Numbered from the stretch's first letter, positions 8,543 to 17,347 are shown. The stretch is DNA of 62,493 nucleotides from Alphaproteobacteria bacterium (GCA_016792785.1 JAEUML010000289.1:1-62493); one strand, 5' to 3'. The notes: a model not told the origin generated them from the letters alone. Made by a program: numbers and translations.

Positions 8543-8857
8543 ATGGAAAAGCTGACGATTGCAGGCGCGCTGAACCGACTGGGCAAAGCAAACGCGGACT
8601 TCGCTCGGCTGCTGGAACGAAGCGCATTCGACGTGGGCCTGTACAAACCGGAGAAGGTCGACTTGCAGCAAGCTCACAAGCGAGACGAGCTGTACGTGAT
8701 TGCCGCGGGCACAGGGACCTTCGAGTGCGGCGGCGAGTCGACGCCGTTCGTCGCGGGCGACGTTCTGTTCGTTCCCGCGCAAGTCGACCACCGCTTCCGC
8801 GACTTCACCGAAGACTTCTGCGCGTGGGTTGTCTTCTTCGGCCCAAGACCGAACTAA
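8543..8857 (+). CDS. Small cupin-domain protein
   Basis: 104 aa. A single cupin barrel: motif 1 around residues 45-66 ([22 protein letters not shown]) and motif 2 around 72-90 ([18 protein letters not shown]). His/Glu residues at the expected places (H45, E48 and H83) suggest a bound metal. Stand-alone cupins of this size are enzymes or small-molecule binders of many kinds, so no function is assigned. It lies downstream of the tRNA on the opposite strand, and its last four bases overlap the 3' end of mnmA. Confidence 0.8.
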   Translation: MEKLTIAGALNRLGKANADFARLLERSAFDVGLYKPEKVDLQQAHKRDELYVIAAGTGTFECGGESTPFVAGDVLFVPAQVDHRFRDFTEDFCAWVVFFGPRPN

Positions 8858-10002
8858 GCCGCGAGCGCCGCTTCGCCCTTCACGATCCACCCGCCGCCGA
8901 GCATCCGGCTGGGCGCGGCCGCGTCGTAGAGGACGCAGGCCTGTCCGGGCGCCACACCCTCTTCATGGCCCAGAAGCTCGACCTCGATCGCGCCGTCGCG
9001 GCAGCGAACGTCCGCCCGCACCGGCTCGCGCGTCGAGCGCACGCGCGCGAGCACGGCTCGCGGCGCCTCGCCGAGCGGCGCGGCGTCGAGCCAATTGACA
9101 TCGCGCAGCAAAATGCGCCGCGTCGCGAGCGCTTCCCGCGGGCCCACGACAACCTGGCGCTTGGCGGCATCGATGCGGATCACGAACAGGGATTCGTGAT
9201 GCGCAAGGCCCAACCCCTTGCGCTGCCCGACCGTGAAGTTGATCACGCCCTCATGCCGGCCGAGCACCCGGCCCGTGAGATCGACGATCTCGCCCCCTTC
9301 GATCGCGCCTGGCTTCAACTTCTCGACGACGTCGCTATAGCGCCCGTTCGGCACGAAGCAGATGTCCTGGCTGTCGGGCTTCTGCGCGAGCTCAAGACCG
9401 AGTTCCGCCGCCAGCGCGCGCGTCTCGCTCTTCGGCAATCCGCCGAGCGGAAAGCGCACGAAGTCGAGCTGCGCCCGCGTCGTCGCAAATAGAAAATAGG
9501 ACTGATCGCGTGAGGCATCAGCCGCGCGATGCAACTCCGGCCCGTGCGTACCCTCCACCCTGCGGATGTAGTGCCCGGTGATGAGCGCGGACGCGCCCAT
9601 ATCCTTCGCCGCGTTCAACAGGTCGCGGAACTTCACCGTCTCGTTGCACCTCACGCACGGGATCGGCGTCTCGCCTCGCGCATAGGACGCCGCGAAATCC
9701 TCCATCACCGAGCGGCGGAACCGCTCCGCATAATCGAGCGTGTAGTGCGGAATGCCGATCCGCTCCGCCGCCGCCTTCGCGTCATAGATGTCCTGGCCCG
9801 CGCAGCACGAACCCTTACGCTTCGGCAACTGGTCGGAAGCATAGAGCTGCAGCGTCACGCCGACCACATCATATCCGGCGCGCTTTGCCAGCGCCGCTGC
9901 GACCGCGCTATCGACGCCGCCCGACATCGCCGCGACGACGCGTGTCCGCGCCGGCTCGCCGGGCAGATTCATCAAGCTGCGGATGTCGTCGGTGCTGATC
10001 AT
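8854..10002 (-). CDS. mnmA: tRNA-specific 2-thiouridylase MnmA
   Basis: 382 aa. It makes 2-thiouridine at wobble position 34 of Lys, Glu and Gln tRNAs using ATP and a persulfide sulfur. Visible are the PP-loop SGGVDS (residues 27-32), the conserved PCVRCN with catalytic Cys116, the second catalytic Cys215 in [10 protein letters not shown], and the [10 protein letters not shown] segment typical of MnmA. The C-terminal beta-barrel is present, so it is full length. ATG at 10002; an alternative ATG lies 10 codons in. Confidence 0.97.
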   Translation of the reverse strand: MISTDDIRSLMNLPGEPARTRVVAAMSGGVDSAVAAALAKRAGYDVVGVTLQLYASDQLPKRKGSCCAGQDIYDAKAAAERIGIPHYTLDYAERFRRSVMEDFAASYARGETPIPCVRCNETVKFRDLLNAAKDMGASALITGHYIRRVEGTHGPELHRAADASRDQSYFLFATTRAQLDFVRFPLGGLPKSETRALAAELGLELAQKPDSQDICFVPNGRYSDVVEKLKPGAIEGGEIVDLTGRVLGRHEGVINFTVGQRKGLGLAHHESLFVIRIDAAKRQVVVGPREALATRRILLRDVNWLDAAPLGEAPRAVLARVRSTREPVRADVRCRDGAIEVELLGHEEGVAPGQACVLYDAAAPSRMLGGGWIVKGEAALAA

Positions 10003-10039
10003 AGCGGCGCGGAATATAAGTGCGCCGCGCGGGCACGCA

Positions 10040-10062
10040 AGCGCGGGTCACCAACCCGCGCT
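10040..10062 (-). terminator. 9-bp hairpin between flgL and mnmA
   Basis: AGCGCGGGT (10040-10048) pairs with ACCCGCGCT (10054-10062) over a 5-base loop. It follows the flgL stop on the minus strand and precedes mnmA. The T-run lies on the plus-strand side, so it is a weak intrinsic terminator for flgL and may only insulate. Confidence 0.5.
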
Positions 10063-10078
10063 TTTGCCGCATGGCCGG

Positions 10079-11005
10079 TTAGAGATAATCGAGCAGCGAG
10101 GTCTGGTTCAGCTGCGCGATCATCCGCCCGGCCGCCTGCGCCGCGACCTGATCCTGGTTAAGGCGCGTCACCGCCTCGGCCAGATCCACGTCTTCGATGT
10201 CGCCGATGAATTTCGTGAAGTAGGCGGCAAGCCCTTCGTGCCGGTCGAGTGCGACGGTCGCCTGCTCGTGCCGCGTGCCGTTGATCGCCGCAAGCGTGTT
10301 GATCCCGGTTTGCACGTCGGGCAACGCAATGTGCTGCGTCGTCAAGAACGTCGCTTGCGCCGCGGTCATATCCATGCCGAACGGACCGTTCACGCCGACG
10401 TCGAACGTCGCGATGTCTTTGAACATCTGCATCAGATCGGTCGCGATGTCGCTCGCCGTCATGCCGGTCTCAAGAATTTCGTTCTCGTCCAGGCGCTGCG
10501 TCTGCTTGAGATTGGTGTTGTCGAAGATGTCGGCGATCGTCGGCGCCGCGACGAGCGACGCGAGGTCCGTCGCGTTGACCGGCGGCTGATCCGTGCGCGA
10601 ACCGCCATAGATATACTTGCCGTCGAGCCGCGTGTTCAAAAGCGTCACGGCCTCGGCGTAGAGGTTCTTCACGTCCTGCATCAACGCCGGCGCATGACCC
10701 GTCGACAGCGCGTCGCCGATCGCATCGCGCAACCGCGCGCTGAGGTCGCTGAGCTGCTGCAGATGCAGATCCTGCAGATTCAGCCGGTTCAGGACTTCCT
10801 TCGTCGCCGCCGTGTAGCCTTCGACCTCGGCCGCCTTCATCTTCGCGGCGGACAGTACGCCCGCCTTGTCCTTGGCGTCGGCGAACTGGTCGCCGACCTT
10901 GCCGCTGGCGATCTGATTCTGCGTGATGACGGTCCGCGCCTGGATGCGCGAATACTCGCCGACGAGAGATTGGCCGTATGACCAGGTGCCGACACGATCA
11001 AGCAT
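10079..11005 (-). CDS. flgL: Flagellar hook-filament junction protein FlgL (HAP3)
   Basis: 308 aa. Exported through the flagellar type III system and assembled between FlgK and the filament. The N- and C-terminal helices follow the flagellin/HAP3 pattern: an N-terminal amphipathic region with QNQIASGKVGDQFADAKDKAG, and a C-terminal coiled region DVDLAEAVTRLNQDQVAAQAAGRMIAQLNQTSLLDYL. There is no cleavable signal, as expected. GAGGAA lies 5 bases before the ATG. It starts 16 bases after the flgK stop and shares that gene's sigma54 promoter. Confidence 0.9.
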   Translation of the reverse strand: MLDRVGTWSYGQSLVGEYSRIQARTVITQNQIASGKVGDQFADAKDKAGVLSAAKMKAAEVEGYTAATKEVLNRLNLQDLHLQQLSDLSARLRDAIGDALSTGHAPALMQDVKNLYAEAVTLLNTRLDGKYIYGGSRTDQPPVNATDLASLVAAPTIADIFDNTNLKQTQRLDENEILETGMTASDIATDLMQMFKDIATFDVGVNGPFGMDMTAAQATFLTTQHIALPDVQTGINTLAAINGTRHEQATVALDRHEGLAAYFTKFIGDIEDVDLAEAVTRLNQDQVAAQAAGRMIAQLNQTSLLDYL

Positions 11006-11021
11006 GGCGTTTCCTCATTCC

Positions 11022-13121
11022 TCACACGACATCGAGAAGCGTGTCGAACATTTGTTGAACCGTCGTCATCAGCCGGGCGCTGGCGTTGTAAGCCTGCTGA
11101 AAGACCATCATGTTGGAGAGTTCCTCGTCGAGATTGACGCCTTCGACCGAGGTCCGCCGCGCGTTCACCTCTTCGCTGACGTCGCTGCGGAACGCCATCT
11201 CCGAATCCGCGGCGTTCTTAAGATCGGACTGTGCACCCATGATCTGCGCGACATAGTCGCCGATCGACATCGCACCCGACGAAAGCCCGCCGGTCGCCGG
11301 CCACGTCATGCTGGCGTTCGCGATGGCGGCGAGCGCCAACGCGCCGCGGTTGTCGCTGATGCCGAGCACCGTGTCGCCGACGACGGTCGTGGACGAAAGA
11401 TCGAGCTGCGCCAACGCCATCTTCGAACTGTTCGATGCGATGTCGCTGCGCACGGCAAGAGATGCAGCTTGGTTTTGCCGCGCCGCCGAGCCCATGCCGA
11501 AGAATTGCGAGAGGCTGACCCCGGTCGCGCCGCGCACTGTCGTGTCGTTCTTGACCTCGAGCCGTGCCCCTGCCGACGCTGGCGTCATCGTTAGATTGCC
11601 GCTGCCGTCGAGCGCGAACGTCGCATAGCCGGCCGCGGCCGTGTTCAAGCTGGTCACGATGTCGTTGAACGATGCGCCGCCGACCGTGATGTTGAACGTG
11701 CGCAGGATCGCCCCGTCCGTGCCGCGCAACGCGAACTCGGCGGTGCCGCCCGCTGTAAAGCCGTGCGCATTGGCGCCGGCGACGCCTGTCGCGAAGCTCG
11801 ACGGGCTCGCCGACGTGACAAGATCGTTCAAACCGAAGAACTGCGAAAGCCCGCGCCCGCCGCGCGACGCAGGCGTCGTCGGGTCTTGAAGCAGAGCGAC
11901 GCCGTTGCCGCCGGCCGCCGTGATCGACAGCGCGCCGTTCGAAAAGCTCGCGGTCGCCGCCCCGCCCAATCCGGCGTTGATCGCGGTGACGAGATCGCCG
12001 ACCGTCGCGATTCCGGCGAGGTTGAGATCGAGCCGCTGCACGAGCCCGCCTTGCGCATCGACGACGGCGATCGTCGCATTGCCTGTGAAGTTCAGCGCAT
12101 CCGTCGCGAACAAACCCGTGTTGCGCCCCGTCAGACTTGCCGGCGCCGGCACCGACGAGCTGTTGTTGTGCACGGCGTTCAGCTGCTCGACGAGCGCGGA
12201 GCCGACAAGGCCCAACTGCTCGGCCAAGTCCGGCAGCGCGCGATCGCGCATATCGAGCAGACCGCGAAACTCCCCACCGCGAATGCGGCCTTCGAGAGCG
12301 ACCGCGGGCCCCACGTCGTTGCCGCCTTCGGGATTGATCCGCTGCAGCGTCAGCGACGGAAACGACGTCGCGGCGGTCACCGCGCTCGGCCCAGGATAGC
12401 GCAGCTCCGAACTCAGATCGGACACGATGCTCGTGCCGTCGGCGAGTGACACGTAGATCCGCCCGTCGCCCTGCTCATAAGTGCGGATGTCGAGGAACTT
12501 GGACAGCTCCGTGATCGCCATGTCGCGCTGGTCGAGCAGCCCAGTCGACGTATCGCCTTGCGAGAGCGCCGTCTTGATCCGGCCGTTCAGCTCATAGATG
12601 CGCGCGATCAGCCCGTTGACGGTGCCCACACCGGTGGTCAATTGCGTGTTCGCGTCTTGGCGCAGCGCCTGGATGTTCGAAGCCATGCCGGAAATCGCAC
12701 TCAGCGCCGCTGTCACTGCCGCGATCGCGGAGTTGCGCCGCGCGGACGACGCCGGATCGACGCTGAGCTGCGTCAGCGCCGACATCGCGCTCGACACACG
12801 CGCGCCGAGCGACGAATTGCCGTCGAGCGATCCGACCAAATCCTGCACGCGCTCGAAGTAGGACGACAGCACGCCCGCGCTGCCTTGCGCACTGATCGCC
12901 GAGGCCGACTCGCGCGCCAGATAGTCGTCGGCGATGCGGCGAATCTCTTCGACCTTCATGCCGCTGAGCACGCTGCCCGTCAGCCGCGGCCCGAAGTCGA
13001 CGACGCGGCGGTGATAGCCTTCCGTATTGACGTTCGCGATGTTGTTCGACGTGACGCGCAGCGCCGTCTGATTGGCCGACAGAGCGCCCGTCGCGGTGTT
13101 CAAGATGGCGTTGAGCGACAT
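11022..13121 (-). CDS. flgK: Flagellar hook-associated protein FlgK (HAP1)
   Basis: 699 aa from the ATG at 13121 (AGGAG 7 bases upstream). The open frame continues upstream to 13916, but that part lacks protein character and runs through the promoter region. The N-terminus has the rod/hook-protein signature (LNTATGALSANQTALRVTSNNIANVNTEGYHRR), and the C-terminus the matching helix (SNMMVFQQAYNASARLMTTVQQMFDTLLDVV). The variable middle, about residues 280-560, is rich in Ala, Gly, Ser and Thr. It forms the first hook-filament junction zone. Expression is predicted from the sigma54 promoter at 13302-13318. Confidence 0.93.
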   Translation of the reverse strand: MSLNAILNTATGALSANQTALRVTSNNIANVNTEGYHRRVVDFGPRLTGSVLSGMKVEEIRRIADDYLARESASAISAQGSAGVLSSYFERVQDLVGSLDGNSSLGARVSSAMSALTQLSVDPASSARRNSAIAAVTAALSAISGMASNIQALRQDANTQLTTGVGTVNGLIARIYELNGRIKTALSQGDTSTGLLDQRDMAITELSKFLDIRTYEQGDGRIYVSLADGTSIVSDLSSELRYPGPSAVTAATSFPSLTLQRINPEGGNDVGPAVALEGRIRGGEFRGLLDMRDRALPDLAEQLGLVGSALVEQLNAVHNNSSSVPAPASLTGRNTGLFATDALNFTGNATIAVVDAQGGLVQRLDLNLAGIATVGDLVTAINAGLGGAATASFSNGALSITAAGGNGVALLQDPTTPASRGGRGLSQFFGLNDLVTSASPSSFATGVAGANAHGFTAGGTAEFALRGTDGAILRTFNITVGGASFNDIVTSLNTAAAGYATFALDGSGNLTMTPASAGARLEVKNDTTVRGATGVSLSQFFGMGSAARQNQAASLAVRSDIASNSSKMALAQLDLSSTTVVGDTVLGISDNRGALALAAIANASMTWPATGGLSSGAMSIGDYVAQIMGAQSDLKNAADSEMAFRSDVSEEVNARRTSVEGVNLDEELSNMMVFQQAYNASARLMTTVQQMFDTLLDVV

Positions 13122-13149
13122 GAACGAACTCCTAACCTTCGTCGCGCGT

Positions 13150-13186
13150 CGGCAGGTTTTGCCTGCGCACGCCGCAAATTCTGCCC
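13150..13186. promoter_or_regulatory. Paired FlbD-like (ftr) enhancer sites in the flgK leader
   Basis: CGGCAGGTTTTGCCTGC at 13150-13166 is a near-palindrome, and GGGCAGAATTTGCGGC is on the minus strand at 13171-13186. Their centres are about 20 bp apart, two helix turns. Both share GGCAG-N2-TTTGC. Caulobacter ftr elements bound by FlbD have a similar CGGCA..TTGCCG character and can lie downstream of a promoter. Assignment to FlbD is inferred. Confidence 0.5.
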
Positions 13187-13301
13187 GCGAGCGAACGCCC
13201 TTCGTTCCCGAAGATCGCTTCAAATGCGCCGAAACACTGGCGTTCTGATGGCATGCGCCGCATGGCGAGCCCTCGCTGACCTGTTGCCTCGCCGTGATGA
13301 G

Positions 13302-13318
13302 TGCAACGCCGGTGCCAG
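13302..13318 (-). promoter_or_regulatory. Sigma54 (-24/-12) promoter of flgK-flgL
   Basis: Minus strand CTGGCACCGGCGTTGCA differs from the consensus YTGGCACGRNNNTTGCW at one base. The GG and GC dinucleotides are exactly ten bases apart. Transcription would start near 13290, giving a leader of about 170 bases before flgK. Confidence 0.75.
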
Positions 13319-13340
13319 TTCGCTTGCGTTGCCGGGCGTT

Positions 13341-13376
13341 GGCGAAAACTGCCGCGCAAGGCTGCAAACTCTGCCG
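13341..13376. promoter_or_regulatory. Paired FlbD-like (ftr) enhancer sites between the two sigma54 promoters
   Basis: On the minus strand CGGCAGTTTTCGCC (13341-13354) and CGGCAGAGTTTGCAGC (13361-13376) again have centres about 20 bp apart, like the pair in the flgK leader. They sit 50-100 bp upstream of both predicted start points, the normal position for a sigma54 activator, so one pair could serve both divergent promoters. Confidence 0.55.
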
Positions 13377-13429
13377 CCTCGATTGCAGACCACACGCTCG
13401 AAGATCGCAGGAAACCGCCGCAAACAGAC

Positions 13430-13446
13430 CTGGCAAGCGCCTTGCT
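13430..13446 (+). promoter_or_regulatory. Sigma54 (-24/-12) promoter of fliK-flgD-flgE
   Basis: CTGGCAAGCGCCTTGCT matches YTGGCACGRNNNTTGCW except at two less conserved positions. GG (13432-13433) and GC (13444-13445) have the required spacing. The start point would be near 13456, 34 bases before the fliK ATG. Confidence 0.7.
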
Positions 13447-13489
13447 AACAAACCGGCGACGGCATGCGTGCCGAACGATTGCGTGTGAG

Positions 13490-14827
13490 ATGAACCAACT
13501 GGTCGCCTTCTTCGCTCCGACGACCCTGCCGAACGCGGCGGGCGCGGGCGTTCGCGCGCCCGGCGCGGCACAAGGCGACGAATTCGCTGCCATCCTCGCG
13601 CAAGTTCAAGCAACAGTGACCGGCGAACAGACGACCTCGCCCGATGCGTCTCAGCAGCTCGCGCAGCTTTTGGGTCAGTTGCCGCCAGGTCTCGTGCAGG
13701 CGGTGAAGTCGCTCTCCACGGACGAAGTCGCCACGCAGATTGAAGCGGTGCAGACCGCAAACACCGGCACGCCGCAACTCGACGCAGTGCTCGCGACGCT
13801 ACTGCAGGTCGGCCAAGCGAGCGCGCCGCAAACGACGCCGACAGCCAATTCACCGGCAACGCCGTCCACGCTCGGCGCCGTCCTACAAGCACTCCACGGC
13901 CAAACCGAGGCGGCACCGATCGCTGCTCCAGTACCCGGCGACGTCGCCGACCTCGGCCTGCGCGGAACCCTCGCGCCCGAACAAGCCACGGTCGAAAAGT
14001 CGGCGCAGCCTGGTCAGACGGCTACCGACGTCGCCGAGACGGTGGCGGCACAGTTCGTCATTCCGGCAAACCTCCCTCGTTCGCGCAACGAGAACCAGCC
14101 GCAGCAGGGCCAAGCGGACAAGCCTATCGCAGGACCGCAGAAGAAAGGCGCGCAAACGCAGCCGGCGGAAGGCGCGCTCACGCAGCAGCCGCAAGATGCC
14201 CTGCCCACGCCAAAGACATTGGACGCATCGGCGGACACGTCCGGCGCCAAGCAATCCGCGCAAGGCGCAGCCGCGCCCGCGGTGCCGGCGCAGCCGCAAG
14301 CAACGACCGCAGGCGCATCGAACGCCAACCCCGCGGCAACTGTCCCCACCCCGGCGCTGCCGACCCTCGTCGATGCGCAGCAGATGAGCGTCACGCTCGC
14401 CACCGCGCCGCATCAGCCCGTGCCGCTTGAAGCGCTCGCCGTGCACATCGCCCGCAAGTTCGAAGCGGGTGTCAACCAATTCGAAATCCGTCTGCATCCG
14501 GCCGAACTCGGCCAACTCGACATCTCCTTGAGCGTCGCCGACGACGGCCACGTCACCGCAATCGTGCGCGCCGAGCGTCCCGAAACGCTCGACCTGCTGC
14601 AGCGCGATGCCCGCAGCCTTGAGACGCAACTGCGTCAGGCCGGTCTCGACGTGAACTCGAACTCGCTCAACTTCTCGCTGTCGAACGGCAATGGCGGACG
14701 CCAAGCGCCGTTCGTCGGCTGGCCCGGCTTCGCCGACGCGCAAGACGCGCAGAACGCAGCCAGGCCCGACGCCCTTTCCACCTACATCGCCGTCCGTCGC
14801 CCCGACGGGCTCGACATTCGCGTCTAA
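13490..14827 (+). CDS. fliK: Flagellar hook-length control protein FliK
   Basis: 445 aa from the ATG at 13490, just downstream of a sigma54 promoter; the frame upstream overlaps that promoter. The long N-terminal and middle part is Ala/Gln/Pro-rich and probably disordered, as in molecular-ruler proteins. The C-terminal domain (about residues 315-415, VPLEALAVHIARKFEAGVNQFEIRLHPAELGQLDISLSV) is the conserved Flg_hook domain, which makes FlhB switch export from hook to filament substrates. It is secreted through the flagellar apparatus. First gene of fliK-flgD-flgE. Confidence 0.9.
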   Translation: MNQLVAFFAPTTLPNAAGAGVRAPGAAQGDEFAAILAQVQATVTGEQTTSPDASQQLAQLLGQLPPGLVQAVKSLSTDEVATQIEAVQTANTGTPQLDAVLATLLQVGQASAPQTTPTANSPATPSTLGAVLQALHGQTEAAPIAAPVPGDVADLGLRGTLAPEQATVEKSAQPGQTATDVAETVAAQFVIPANLPRSRNENQPQQGQADKPIAGPQKKGAQTQPAEGALTQQPQDALPTPKTLDASADTSGAKQSAQGAAAPAVPAQPQATTAGASNANPAATVPTPALPTLVDAQQMSVTLATAPHQPVPLEALAVHIARKFEAGVNQFEIRLHPAELGQLDISLSVADDGHVTAIVRAERPETLDLLQRDARSLETQLRQAGLDVNSNSLNFSLSNGNGGRQAPFVGWPGFADAQDAQNAARPDALSTYIAVRRPDGLDIRV

Positions 14828-14842
14828 CCGGGAGATCGACCA

Positions 14843-15487
14843 ATGGACGTCGGAGCCGTCGCCGCCAACGCAACACAGACGCAAGCGCGCCAATCGCTGA
14901 GCGGCAACTTCGACACGTTCCTGCGCCTCTTGACCACGCAGCTGCGCAATCAGGACCCGCTCGAGCCGCTGGACTCGACGAAGTTCACCGAACAGCTGGT
15001 CTCCTATTCGCAGGTCGAGCAGCAGATCAACACGAACCAGAACCTGAACGCGCTGATCGCGATGACGAAGTCCGCCGCAGGCTCGAACACCGTGTCTTAT
15101 CTCGGCAAGACCGCGGTGACGTTCGGACCGAAATCTTCGCTCGCCGACGGCTCGGCTCAATGGCGCTACACGCTGACCTCCGACGCCGCCACGACGACGC
15201 TTTCGATCAAAGATGCGAACGGCCGCGTCGTGCGCACCCTGCCCGGCGATGCGGCAGTCGGCGTGCACGACTTCACCTGGGACGGCAAGAACGATGCGGG
15301 CGTTGCCCAACCGGCGGGTGTCTACACGCTCTCGGTTGCTGCGAAGACCGGCGCCGGAACCGACGTCACGACAGGCGTCTCGGGTCTCGGCTTCATCAAG
15401 GAAATCGACATGTCGACGCCGGAGCCGTTGCTCTCGATCGGCACACGCAAGGTAAGCCTGCTTGAAGTCATCGGCTTCAAGAACTGA
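14843..15487 (+). CDS. flgD: Flagellar hook capping protein FlgD
   Basis: 214 aa. FlgD caps the growing hook and guides FlgE assembly. The N-terminal region (residues 18-70, NFDTFLRLLTTQLRNQDPLEPLDSTKFTEQLVSYSQVEQQ) is diagnostic. A FlgD Ig-like/Tudor region follows, with LSIKDANGRVVRTL...FTWDGKNDAGVAQPAGVYTLSV. It begins 15 bases after the fliK stop with GGGAG in the spacer. Confidence 0.95.
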   Translation: MDVGAVAANATQTQARQSLSGNFDTFLRLLTTQLRNQDPLEPLDSTKFTEQLVSYSQVEQQINTNQNLNALIAMTKSAAGSNTVSYLGKTAVTFGPKSSLADGSAQWRYTLTSDAATTTLSIKDANGRVVRTLPGDAAVGVHDFTWDGKNDAGVAQPAGVYTLSVAAKTGAGTDVTTGVSGLGFIKEIDMSTPEPLLSIGTRKVSLLEVIGFKN

Positions 15488-15497
15488 CGAATTCTCA

Positions 15498-15519
15498 GCG
15501 CGCCGCCGAAGCGGCGCGC
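15498..15519 (+). terminator. 9-bp GC-rich hairpin between flgD and flgE
   Basis: GCGCGCCGC (15498-15506) pairs perfectly with GCGGCGCGC (15511-15519) over a CGAA tetraloop. No T-run follows, so it more likely stabilises the flgD mRNA end or reduces read-through than stops transcription. It could help set the higher FlgE level. Confidence 0.5.
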
Positions 15520-15583
15520 AACGAACAACCGAAGCAGCAGGCCCGAAGGCCCGCACGCTTCGAATGAGAAACGGAGTAGTGTC

Positions 15584-16879
15584 ATGAGTCTCTATGGTGC
15601 GCTTTATACCGGCGTCGCCGGCCTCGCCGCCAACAGCCGCGCGATGGCCACGACATCGACGAACATCGCCAACGTCAACACCGTCGGTTACAAGTCGACC
15701 AAGACCGAGTTCTCGACGCTGCTCGCCTCGACCGCGGCCGTCGGCAATTACGCGACCGGCGGCGTGAAGGCCGTGCCGCTGCCCGAGATCACGCAGCAGG
15801 GCGACCTCGCGCAGACGACGTCCGCGACCGACCTCGCGATCTCCGGCCAAGGCTTCTTCGTCGTCACGAACACGCCGATTGCGGGCCCGACGGTCAGCGA
15901 AGTGCTCTACACCCGCGCCGGCGCGTTCCAGAAGGACGCCGACGGCTATCTGCGCAATGCGGGCGGTTACTACCTCCAGGGCTGGGCGCTCGACGCGAAC
16001 GGCAACGTGCCGACGAACGCCAACGACATGACGCTCATCAATCTGGGCCAGGTCACCGGCACCGCGCTGCCGACCACCACCGCCGCACTGCGCGCGAACC
16101 TGCAGTCGACGTCGACCGTCACCGGCGCGTACGCTGCGGGCGATATGTTCGCGGGCACGGTCTCGCCGCAGTTCGAAACCTCGATCGAGTTTTACGACAG
16201 CCAGGGCTCGGCCCGTCCCCTGCGCATGGCCTTCGTGAAGACGGCTGCCAACACCTGGCAGTACGAGATGATCTACGACGGCAACGCCGCCGACATCAGC
16301 GTCGCGAACCCGATCGCGACCGGCACCATGACGTTCAACACGGACGGCACGATCGCAACGCCGGCGCCGCCGCTCTCGATCACGGTTCCGTTCTCCGCAG
16401 CCTCCGGCCTTTCCGCCCAAACGATCGACGTCAACTTCGGGACGCCGGGCGCCGCCGACGGCTTCACGCAGTTCGACACGACCTCGACGCTCTATTCGTC
16501 GGACGTGAACGGCACGCTCTACGGCGGCCTGAGCGGCGTGCGCGTGGATGAGCAAGGTTACGTGATCGCGTTGTTCAACAACGGCGTCGAGCGTCAGCTC
16601 TACAAGTTGCCGATCGTGACGTTCCTGAACGCCGACGGCCTTGGGCCCCTGAACGGCAATGCTTACCGCGCGACCGTCGAATCCGGCGGCCCGTCGTTCA
16701 AGCACGCCGACACGGGCGGCGCAGGCTCGGTTTCGAACCTCGCGCTCGAGCAGTCGACCGTCGACATGGCGAAGGAATTCTCGAATATGATCGTCATTCA
16801 GCGGGCGTACAGCGCGGCCTCGAAAATCATTACCACGGCCGACGAAATGCTTGACGAGCTGACGCGCCTGAAACGGTAA
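15584..16879 (+). CDS. flgE: Flagellar hook protein FlgE
   Basis: 431 aa. The major hook subunit, exported without a signal peptide. The N-terminal rod/hook motif MSLYGALYTGVAGLAANSRAMATTSTNIANVNTVGYKSTKTEF, the central D1-D2 beta region (GQGFFVV...YTRAGAFQKDADGYL), and the C-terminal helix SNLALEQSTVDMAKEFSNMIVIQRAYSAASKIITTADEMLDELTRLKR are all present. The ATG is preceded by ACGGAG. It closes the sigma54-driven fliK operon; sciP follows after 144 bp. Confidence 0.96.
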   Translation: MSLYGALYTGVAGLAANSRAMATTSTNIANVNTVGYKSTKTEFSTLLASTAAVGNYATGGVKAVPLPEITQQGDLAQTTSATDLAISGQGFFVVTNTPIAGPTVSEVLYTRAGAFQKDADGYLRNAGGYYLQGWALDANGNVPTNANDMTLINLGQVTGTALPTTTAALRANLQSTSTVTGAYAAGDMFAGTVSPQFETSIEFYDSQGSARPLRMAFVKTAANTWQYEMIYDGNAADISVANPIATGTMTFNTDGTIATPAPPLSITVPFSAASGLSAQTIDVNFGTPGAADGFTQFDTTSTLYSSDVNGTLYGGLSGVRVDEQGYVIALFNNGVERQLYKLPIVTFLNADGLGPLNGNAYRATVESGGPSFKHADTGGAGSVSNLALEQSTVDMAKEFSNMIVIQRAYSAASKIITTADEMLDELTRLKR

Positions 16880-16923
16880 CAATAGCAGCCGGTCCCCGTA
16901 AATATTAATGCCCCATTTCGGGA

Positions 16924-16937
16924 GGCATACGACTTGC
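16924..16937 (+). promoter_or_regulatory. Weak sigma54-like site upstream of sciP
   Basis: GGCATACGACTTGC has GG and GC ten bases apart and the GGCA/TTGC cores. The flanking T before GG and C after GGCA are missing. It lies 87 bases before the sciP start. CtrA half-sites (TTAA at 16911 and 16949) are also present but wrongly spaced. It may be chance. Confidence 0.25.
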
Positions 16938-17023
16938 GAGGACTGGGTTAAGCCGGAAGAAGTCTTGTTTCCTCACCGAAGGTTCAGGGGGAACGCGTAC
17001 GCTTCGCGGTGATGGTGGGGTGA

Positions 17024-17323
17024 ATGAGTGCAGGAGCGCGTATGGTGATGAGCGAAGAACGGCAAGGACGTGTCACGTACGTCATCGGGCCCGATGGCAG
17101 CCCGTTGACGATCGCCGACCTGCCGCCGCCCAACACGAAGCGGTGGGTGATCCGCCGCAAGGCGGAAGTCGTGGCTGCAGTGCGCGGCGGTTTGCTCAGC
17201 CTCGAAGAGGCCTGCAACCGCTACACGTTGACGGTCGAGGAATTCCTCGCCTGGCAACGCGCGATCGACAAATACGGATTGGCGGGCCTGCGCACGACGC
17301 GGGTTCAGCAATACCGGAATTAA
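17024..17323 (+). CDS. sciP: SciP (DUF1153), CtrA-binding cell-cycle regulator
   Basis: 99 aa. In Caulobacter, SciP is a small helix-turn-helix protein that binds CtrA and blocks CtrA-activated transcription in G1. Here the family core is nearly intact: RVTYVIGPDGSPLTIADLPPPNTKRWVIRRKAEVVAAVRGGLLSLEEACNRYTLTVEEFLAWQRAIDKYGLAGLRTTR. The helix-turn-helix lies at about residues 47-80. I use the ATG at 17024 with GGGGTGA before it; ATGs at 17042 and 17048 would remove only a non-conserved tail. It stands alone between flgE and fliF and ends in a strong terminator. Confidence 0.93.
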   Translation: MSAGARMVMSEERQGRVTYVIGPDGSPLTIADLPPPNTKRWVIRRKAEVVAAVRGGLLSLEEACNRYTLTVEEFLAWQRAIDKYGLAGLRTTRVQQYRN

Positions 17324-17347
17324 TCCGTAAACTGACTATTACGAAGC

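Larger units (their letters stand above)
13122..13489. other. Divergent flagellar control region between flgK and fliK
   Basis: This 368-bp gap has no credible gene. It contains two facing sigma54-type promoters (13302-13318 minus, 13430-13446 plus) and two pairs of GGCAG-N2-TTTGC-like sites (13150-13186 and 13341-13376). The first pair lies in the predicted flgK leader and the second between the promoters. The open frame crossing it in the flgK direction is fortuitous. Confidence 0.75.

Noticed and set aside
13122-13916. Upstream extension of flgK by 265 codons
   Set aside because: It crosses both sigma54 promoters and part of fliK. The hook-protein N-terminus and a good ribosome-binding site mark the ATG at 13121.
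13883-16882. 999-codon open frame on the minus strand across fliK, flgD and flgE
   Set aside because: It is the antisense shadow of three recognised flagellar genes in GC-rich DNA. It is rich in Arg, Val and Ala and lacks any domain.
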